Positions 60,312 to 64,000 of a stretch of DNA of 64,000 bases are shown here, piece after piece. Below the pieces are notes generated by a model. It saw only the letters and a list, made by a program, of their open reading frames with translations, was not told where the DNA came from and searched no databases. The position numbers were made by a program, and so were the translations under genes. The stretch is from assembly GCF_025567465.1 (NCBI RefSeq), contig NZ_JAOQKI010000009.1:93684-157683 (forward strand), given 5' to 3'. Numbering within the stretch: the first letter of the stretch is position 1; every line of letters starts with the position of its first letter. The DNA is from Roseburia_C amylophila. GTDB lineage: Bacteria > Bacillota > Clostridia > Lachnospirales > Lachnospiraceae.

Positions 60312-62318
60312 CTAAAAAATCAGGCTGCCAATCTGAAAGACAACAAATGCTGCAATCCATGCAACCACGCACTGCATTACCACAACACCAAGTGCCTGAA
60401 GCTTTGAACCCATCTCCCGTCTGATTGCTGCAATCGCTGCTACACATGGTGTATAAAGTAACGTAAATACCAGGAAGCTGACTGCTGATACCGGTGTAAA
60501 CAGAGTTCCAAGGCTGTTGCCCAAAGCAGTCACACTGGTTCCAAGAAGTACACTCATGGTACTGATTACTGCTTCTTTTGCAGTAAATCCGGTAATCAAA
60601 GAAGTGGATACTCTCCAGTCCCCAAATCCAAGCGGAGCAAAAACCGGTGCAATCACACGGCCGATTAATGCCAGCAGGCTGTCTGCGCTGTCAGATACTA
60701 CATTCAGTCTGGTATCAAAAGACTGTAAGAACCAGATAATAATCGTTGCAAGGAAAATAACGGTAAATGCCCTCTGTAAGAAGTCCTTTGCCTTGTCCCA
60801 CATCAGGAGTACCACGCTCTTTAAAGATGGCAGCCGGTAATTCGGAAGCTCCATGACAAAAGGCATCGGTTTTCCACGGAATGCGGAATGCTTGAATAAA
60901 AGTGCCACCAGAATTCCCATTACCATTCCACCAACATAAAGTGCAATCATAACAAGCGCCTGATATTTTTCAAAAAATGCTGCTGTAAATACCGCATAAA
61001 TCGGAATTTTTGCCGAACAGCTGATAAATGGTGTCAGCATAATGGTCATTTTCCGGTCTCTTTCGGATGCTAAAGTTCTGCTTGACATTACTGCCGGAAC
61101 CGTACAACCAAATCCAATCAGCATTGGAACAAAGCTTCGTCCGGAAAGTCCGATTTTACGCAGCAGTTTATCCATAACAAAGGCAATTCTTGCCATATAA
61201 CCGGAATCTTCCAGAATAGACAGGAAGAAAAATAAAACCACAATAATCGGCAGGAAGCTTAACACACTTCCGACTCCGGCAAATACACCGTCAATAATCA
61301 GGCTGTGAACCACCCGGTTAATTCCATAAGCAGTCAACCCCTTGTCAGCAAGATTCGTTATGTATGCAATAAAAACTGCAAGATAATCACTTAAAAATGC
61401 TCCGATAACACCGAAGGTCAGCCAGAATACCAGCAGCATAATCAGAAGAAACAGCGGGATAGCAAGATATTTATTCGTTAATACGTTGTCTATCTTTACA
61501 CTACGGATATGTTCTTTGCTCTCATGGCACTTTGTTACTGATTTACTGCACACCTTTTCAATAAAGGTATATCTCATATCAGCCAGAGCGGCATTTCTGT
61601 CCATATGATGGTCTGTTTCCATTTCTTCAATACTGTGTTCCATCATATCCAGTTCGTTCTGGCTCAGCTTCAGTCTGTCAATAATGTCTGTATCCTGTTC
61701 TACAATCTTCGTTGCTGCAAAACGTGGTGACATTCCGATATTCTGTGCATGGTCTTCTACCTGATGGGATACCGCATGAATGCAGCGGTGCACAGGACCT
61801 TTCTCGCAGAAATCCGTTACCTTTGGATATATCTTCTGTCCTGCCACCTTCATGGCGCTGTGTACCAGGTCTTCCACTCCCTCTCCCTTTACCGCACTGA
61901 TTGGAATAACCGGAATTCCCAGTTCTAAAGACATCTGTTTTACATCAATACTTCCGCCGTTGTTACGCACCTCATCCATCATATTCAGAGCTAATACCAT
62001 CGGAATATGCATTTCTAACAACTGCAGGGTCAGATAGAGATTTCGCTCAATATTTGTTGCATCTACAATATTGATAATTCCATCCGGCTTTTCATTTAAA
62101 ATAAAGTCTCTTGTTACAATCTCCTCACTGGTATACGGACGCAGAGAATAGATTCCCGGCAGGTCAACTACCGACGCATCCTTATGCTCTCTGATTTCTC
62201 CCATTTTCTGGTCAACCGTTACACCCGGGAAATTTCCAACATGCTGGTTGGAACCGGTGAGCTGATTAAATAATGTGGTCTTACCACAGTTCTGGTTTCC
62301 TACTAATGCAAATATCAT
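60312..62318 (-). CDS. feoB: Ferrous iron transporter FeoB
   Basis: GTPase-coupled Fe(II) importer. The N-terminal G domain (1-170) has G1 VGNQNCGKTTLFNQL, G2 NFPGVTVD, G3 DLPGIYSL and G4 NMMD; a helical regulatory domain follows. The membrane domain (about 285-668) has two Gate regions with GCTVPAVMSSRTLAS, SGYMARIAFVMDKL and LITGFTAKEAV. It lies 1 base after feoA. Confidence 0.97.
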   Translation of the reverse strand: MIFALVGNQNCGKTTLFNQLTGSNQHVGNFPGVTVDQKMGEIREHKDASVVDLPGIYSLRPYTSEEIVTRDFILNEKPDGIINIVDATNIERNLYLTLQLLEMHIPMVLALNMMDEVRNNGGSIDVKQMSLELGIPVIPISAVKGEGVEDLVHSAMKVAGQKIYPKVTDFCEKGPVHRCIHAVSHQVEDHAQNIGMSPRFAATKIVEQDTDIIDRLKLSQNELDMMEHSIEEMETDHHMDRNAALADMRYTFIEKVCSKSVTKCHESKEHIRSVKIDNVLTNKYLAIPLFLLIMLLVFWLTFGVIGAFLSDYLAVFIAYITNLADKGLTAYGINRVVHSLIIDGVFAGVGSVLSFLPIIVVLFFFLSILEDSGYMARIAFVMDKLLRKIGLSGRSFVPMLIGFGCTVPAVMSSRTLASERDRKMTIMLTPFISCSAKIPIYAVFTAAFFEKYQALVMIALYVGGMVMGILVALLFKHSAFRGKPMPFVMELPNYRLPSLKSVVLLMWDKAKDFLQRAFTVIFLATIIIWFLQSFDTRLNVVSDSADSLLALIGRVIAPVFAPLGFGDWRVSTSLITGFTAKEAVISTMSVLLGTSVTALGNSLGTLFTPVSAVSFLVFTLLYTPCVAAIAAIRREMGSKLQALGVVVMQCVVAWIAAFVVFQIGSLIF

Positions 62319-62319
62319 T

Positions 62320-62550
62320 CTAGTTCTCCTCCGGTTCTACTTCAATTTTTCCGGCATCTTCTTTTCGTATGGTCAGTTCATATCCACGAATCCGGAGTTC
62401 AATCGGGTCTCCCATAGGTGCTACTTTACGCACCTGCACCTTTGTCTTTGGGATCAGCCCCATATCTAAAAATCTGCACCGCAGTGCTCCTTCTCCCCCT
62501 ACTTTGGTTATTACCGCTTCTCTTCCAATTTCAAGTTCATCCAGTGTCAT
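62320..62550 (-). CDS. feoA: Ferrous iron transport accessory protein FeoA
   Basis: A 76-residue SH3-like protein. The FeoA pattern is clear: LRCRFLDMGLIPKTKVQVRK, APMGDPIELRIRGYELTIRK. It starts the feoA-feoB-Cys-rich operon. Confidence 0.95.
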   Translation of the reverse strand: MTLDELEIGREAVITKVGGEGALRCRFLDMGLIPKTKVQVRKVAPMGDPIELRIRGYELTIRKEDAGKIEVEPEEN

Positions 62551-62595
62551 CTATTTTCCTCTTCTCTTGTTATTGATATTTTTTCTCAATTAATT

Positions 62596-62624
62596 ATTTT
62601 ACCGCAGGATTCTTTTTTTCACAA
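62596..62624 (-). promoter_or_regulatory. Sigma-A promoter of the feo operon
   Basis: On the minus strand TTGTGA (62619-62624), a 17-base spacer and TAAAAT (62596-62601), about 45 bases before feoA. No clear Fur box. Confidence 0.55.
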
Positions 62625-62634
62625 TATAAAATCT

Positions 62635-62662
62635 CACATTCCTTTTCATCTGCACATATATT
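62635..62662 (+). promoter_or_regulatory. Candidate SigE-type promoter of cotJABC
   Basis: CACATT (62635-62640), a 14-base spacer and CATATATT (62655-62662), close to the SigE -10 consensus CATACANT. Transcription would start near 62669. In B. subtilis cotJABC is SigE-controlled. Confidence 0.45.
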
Positions 62663-62691
62663 AATATGAATATTTTTATTGAGGTCAGCAT

Positions 62692-62907
62692 ATGAACAAC
62701 TGTAATTGTCAGCCACAAAGCAGCCGTCCGGCTGTTCCGACACCTTATACGAAACAGTTTGCCTGTAATCAGGAACTTGCCATGGCTTATGTTCCATGGC
62801 AGCAGTTCGGCAATCTGTACGAACCTGACCAGGCTCTGCGTAATGGCACAGTCTTTCAGGACTTAAATAAGCCTTTCCATGGTTCCATGAAAGGAGGCAG
62901 ATTCTGA
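62692..62907 (+). CDS. cotJA: Spore coat-associated protein CotJA
   Basis: The 71-residue protein has an N-terminal CNC pair and AYVPWQQFGNLYEPDQALRNGT, the CotJA core, ending MKGGRF. The last A of the stop TGA region overlaps the cotJB ATG (ATGA type), and GAGG precedes the start. First gene of cotJABC. Confidence 0.93.
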   Translation: MNNCNCQPQSSRPAVPTPYTKQFACNQELAMAYVPWQQFGNLYEPDQALRNGTVFQDLNKPFHGSMKGGRF

Positions 62908-63173
62908 TGAACAATATGCCAATGGACCAGTCCCAGCTTTTAGACTGGATTAATCAGGTCAGCTTTGTAGCTTATGATACTGCCCTTTACCTTGACACCC
63001 ATCCTTATGATGAAGAAGCACTTTCCTTCTATAACCACTACCGTACCCTGCGGTTAAAAGCAGTGAAAATGTATGAAGAAAAATATGGTCCCCTGACTTT
63101 AGACGGTGCCGACACAGACGGTCACTGGAGCTGGGGAAGCATGAGAAATCCATGGGAAGGGGGAAATTGTTAA
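62907..63173 (+). CDS. cotJB: Spore coat protein CotJB
   Basis: The 88-residue protein begins LLDWINQVSFVAYDTALYLDTHP and has YDEEALSFYNHYRTLR, the CotJB family pattern. It ends GSMRNPWEGGNC, and the stop abuts the cotJC ATG (TAAATG). Confidence 0.95.
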   Translation: MNNMPMDQSQLLDWINQVSFVAYDTALYLDTHPYDEEALSFYNHYRTLRLKAVKMYEEKYGPLTLDGADTDGHWSWGSMRNPWEGGNC

Positions 63174-63785
63174 ATGTGGCAGTATGAAAAAAGACTGGAA
63201 TATCCGGTCAACATCAAACAGACCGATCCGAAAACCGCACAGTATATCTTAAGCCAGTACGGAGGTCCTGACGGAGAAATCAACGCATCCTTACGTTATC
63301 TCTCCCAGCGCTATTCCATTCCTTACCGTGAAGTAGCCGGACTGCTTACCGATATTGCGACAGAAGAAATTGCCCATTTTGAGATGATTGCAACCATCGT
63401 ACACCAGCTTACCAGAGACCTGACTCCGGAGGAAATCAAAGCCTCTAACTTTGGTCCTTACTATATTGACCACACCCTTGCCGTATGGCCACAGGCTGCC
63501 GGTGGTGTTCCACAGAATGCCTGTGAATTCCAGTCCAAAGGCGATCCGATTACTGACCTTATGGAAGATATGGCTGCAGAGCAGAAAGCCCGCACCACTT
63601 ACGATAACATTCTTCGTGTCGTAAAAGACCCGGACGTTGTAGATCCGATTCGTTTCCTGCGTGCCAGGGAGGTCGTACACTTCCAGCGTTTTGGCGAAGC
63701 ACTCCGGATGGTACAGGAACACCTTGACTCCAAGAACTTCTATGTATGTAACCCGGCTTTCGATAAGAGCTGCGGCTGCAAATAA
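63174..63785 (+). CDS. cotJC: Spore coat manganese catalase CotJC
   Basis: Di-manganese catalase of the spore coat. The 203-residue ferritin-like chain has ASLRYLSQRYSIPY, LLTDIATEEIAHFEMIATI with metal ligands Glu and His, and LMEDMAAEQKARTTYDNIL and RAREVVHFQRFGEAL with the second Glu and His set. It ends CNPAFDKSCGCK, the usual Cys-rich tail. Confidence 0.96.
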   Translation: MWQYEKRLEYPVNIKQTDPKTAQYILSQYGGPDGEINASLRYLSQRYSIPYREVAGLLTDIATEEIAHFEMIATIVHQLTRDLTPEEIKASNFGPYYIDHTLAVWPQAAGGVPQNACEFQSKGDPITDLMEDMAAEQKARTTYDNILRVVKDPDVVDPIRFLRAREVVHFQRFGEALRMVQEHLDSKNFYVCNPAFDKSCGCK

Positions 63786-63800
63786 AACTGTGATAGAAAA

Positions 63801-63820
63801 GAATGTGCCTTGGCACATTC
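63801..63820 (+). repeat. First hairpin after cotJC
   Basis: GAATGTGCC and GGCACATTC form a 9-bp inverted repeat with a 2-base centre. No U-tract follows. It lies 16 bases after the cotJC stop. Confidence 0.7.
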
Positions 63821-63822
63821 TC

Positions 63823-63871
63823 GCGCCTGCGGCGGTTGCTTGCGACATCTACCTTATACGCCGCAGTGCGC
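63823..63871. repeat. GC-rich long-loop inverted repeat
   Basis: GCGC plus CTGCGGCG (63823-63834) pairs with CGCCGCAG plus GCGC (63859-63871, one bulged T) around a 24-base loop. This stretch is GC-rich compared with its surroundings. Confidence 0.6.
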
Positions 63872-63885
63872 ATCCTCGCGGAGCG

Positions 63886-63927
63886 TTTTTTACTTTACAG
63901 GAAAGCAATTTCCTGTAAAGTAAAAAA
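63886..63927. repeat. Perfect 19-bp palindrome with GCAA loop
   Basis: Arms 63886-63904 and 63909-63927 are exact inverted repeats. The outer part is T6/A6, so the element reads as a rho-independent terminator on both strands: a GC-containing stem followed by a U-tract. Confidence 0.85.
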
Positions 63928-63952
63928 TAGGGGCTGTAAAAAAACTCCCCTA
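63928..63952. repeat. TAGGGG/CCCCTA hairpin
   Basis: A 6-bp stem (63928-63933 and 63947-63952) with a 13-base A-rich loop, directly after the 19-bp palindrome. Confidence 0.45.
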
Positions 63953-63961
63953 GAAAAAAAT

Positions 63962-63992
63962 CGCCCAGACCGTGAGGTCTGAGCGTTTTTTT
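63962..63992 (+). terminator. Rho-independent terminator at the right edge
   Basis: CAGACC and GGTCTG with outer CGC/GCG (one mismatch) form a stem with a GTGA loop, followed by seven T. It is the strongest plus-strand terminator after cotJC. A TATAAT at 63995-64000 follows and may be the start of another promoter. Confidence 0.85.
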
Positions 63993-64000
63993 GGTATAAT

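Noticed and set aside
62551..62691. Fur box at the feo promoter
   Set aside because: The region is AT-rich, but no GATAATGATAATCATTATC-type dyad is seen.

Overview
The window looks like the chromosome of a flagellated, spore-forming member of the Firmicutes, most likely a Lachnospiraceae relative (Roseburia/Agathobacter type). The evidence is low GC, strong GGAGG ribosome sites, a FliY/CheC/CheD chemotaxis set, CodY, a SigK-type sporulation sigma factor, a cotJABC spore-coat operon and a monomeric [FeFe] hydrogenase. Species cannot be named from the sequence. Almost everything from 1 to 49079 is on the minus strand, so it is transcribed from high to low coordinates.

Layout, following minus-strand transcription. 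49079-42596: sigK, comM, dprA, topA, codY. 42364-30671: first part of the fla/che locus (flgB flgC fliE fliF fliG fliH fliI fliJ motE-like fliK flgD, a TIGR02530-type gene, flgE). 30670-30426: the one structured break, with a hairpin, a sigma-A promoter and a folded leader. 30425-8111: motA motB fliL fliM fliY cheY fliO fliP fliQ fliR flhB flhA flhF flhG, a PilZ gene, cheB cheA cheW cheC cheD, a small membrane protein, sigD, fapA and three poorly known genes. 8103-1: rpsB-tsf with its own promoter, then a polysaccharide deacetylase, a bactofilin, pyrH frr uppS cdsA dxr and the first codons of rseP. This is the Bacillus subtilis order (dprA-topA-codY-fla/che-sigD-swrB-rpsB-tsf-pyrH-frr-uppS-cdsA-dxr-rseP) with insertions and losses: no flbD/swrD is seen, and a deacetylase plus bactofilin separate tsf from pyrH.

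The right part (49134-64000) is mixed: an RluA-type pseudouridine synthase (+), trpS with a DUF5662 protein and a GH13 debranching-enzyme homologue whose catalytic residues are replaced (-), an HD-GYP phosphodiesterase and a DUF1292 protein (+), a UvrD-like helicase, gltX and a group B-like [FeFe] hydrogenase (-), a feoA-feoB operon with a 56-residue cysteine-rich membrane protein (-), then cotJABC (+) followed by a dense stack of palindromes at the right edge.

Functionally, most of the window builds, drives and steers a flagellum: the MS ring/C ring/export gate, hook and hook cap, stator, chemotaxis core with three CheC-type phosphatase proteins or domains, and sigma-28 for late genes. A PilZ protein and an HD-GYP enzyme suggest a cyclic-di-GMP input. 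No gene-free stretch exceeds 300 bases; the largest (30426-30670, 48225-48443, 63786-64000) are described. No tRNA, rRNA, CRISPR array, insertion sequence or prophage was seen.
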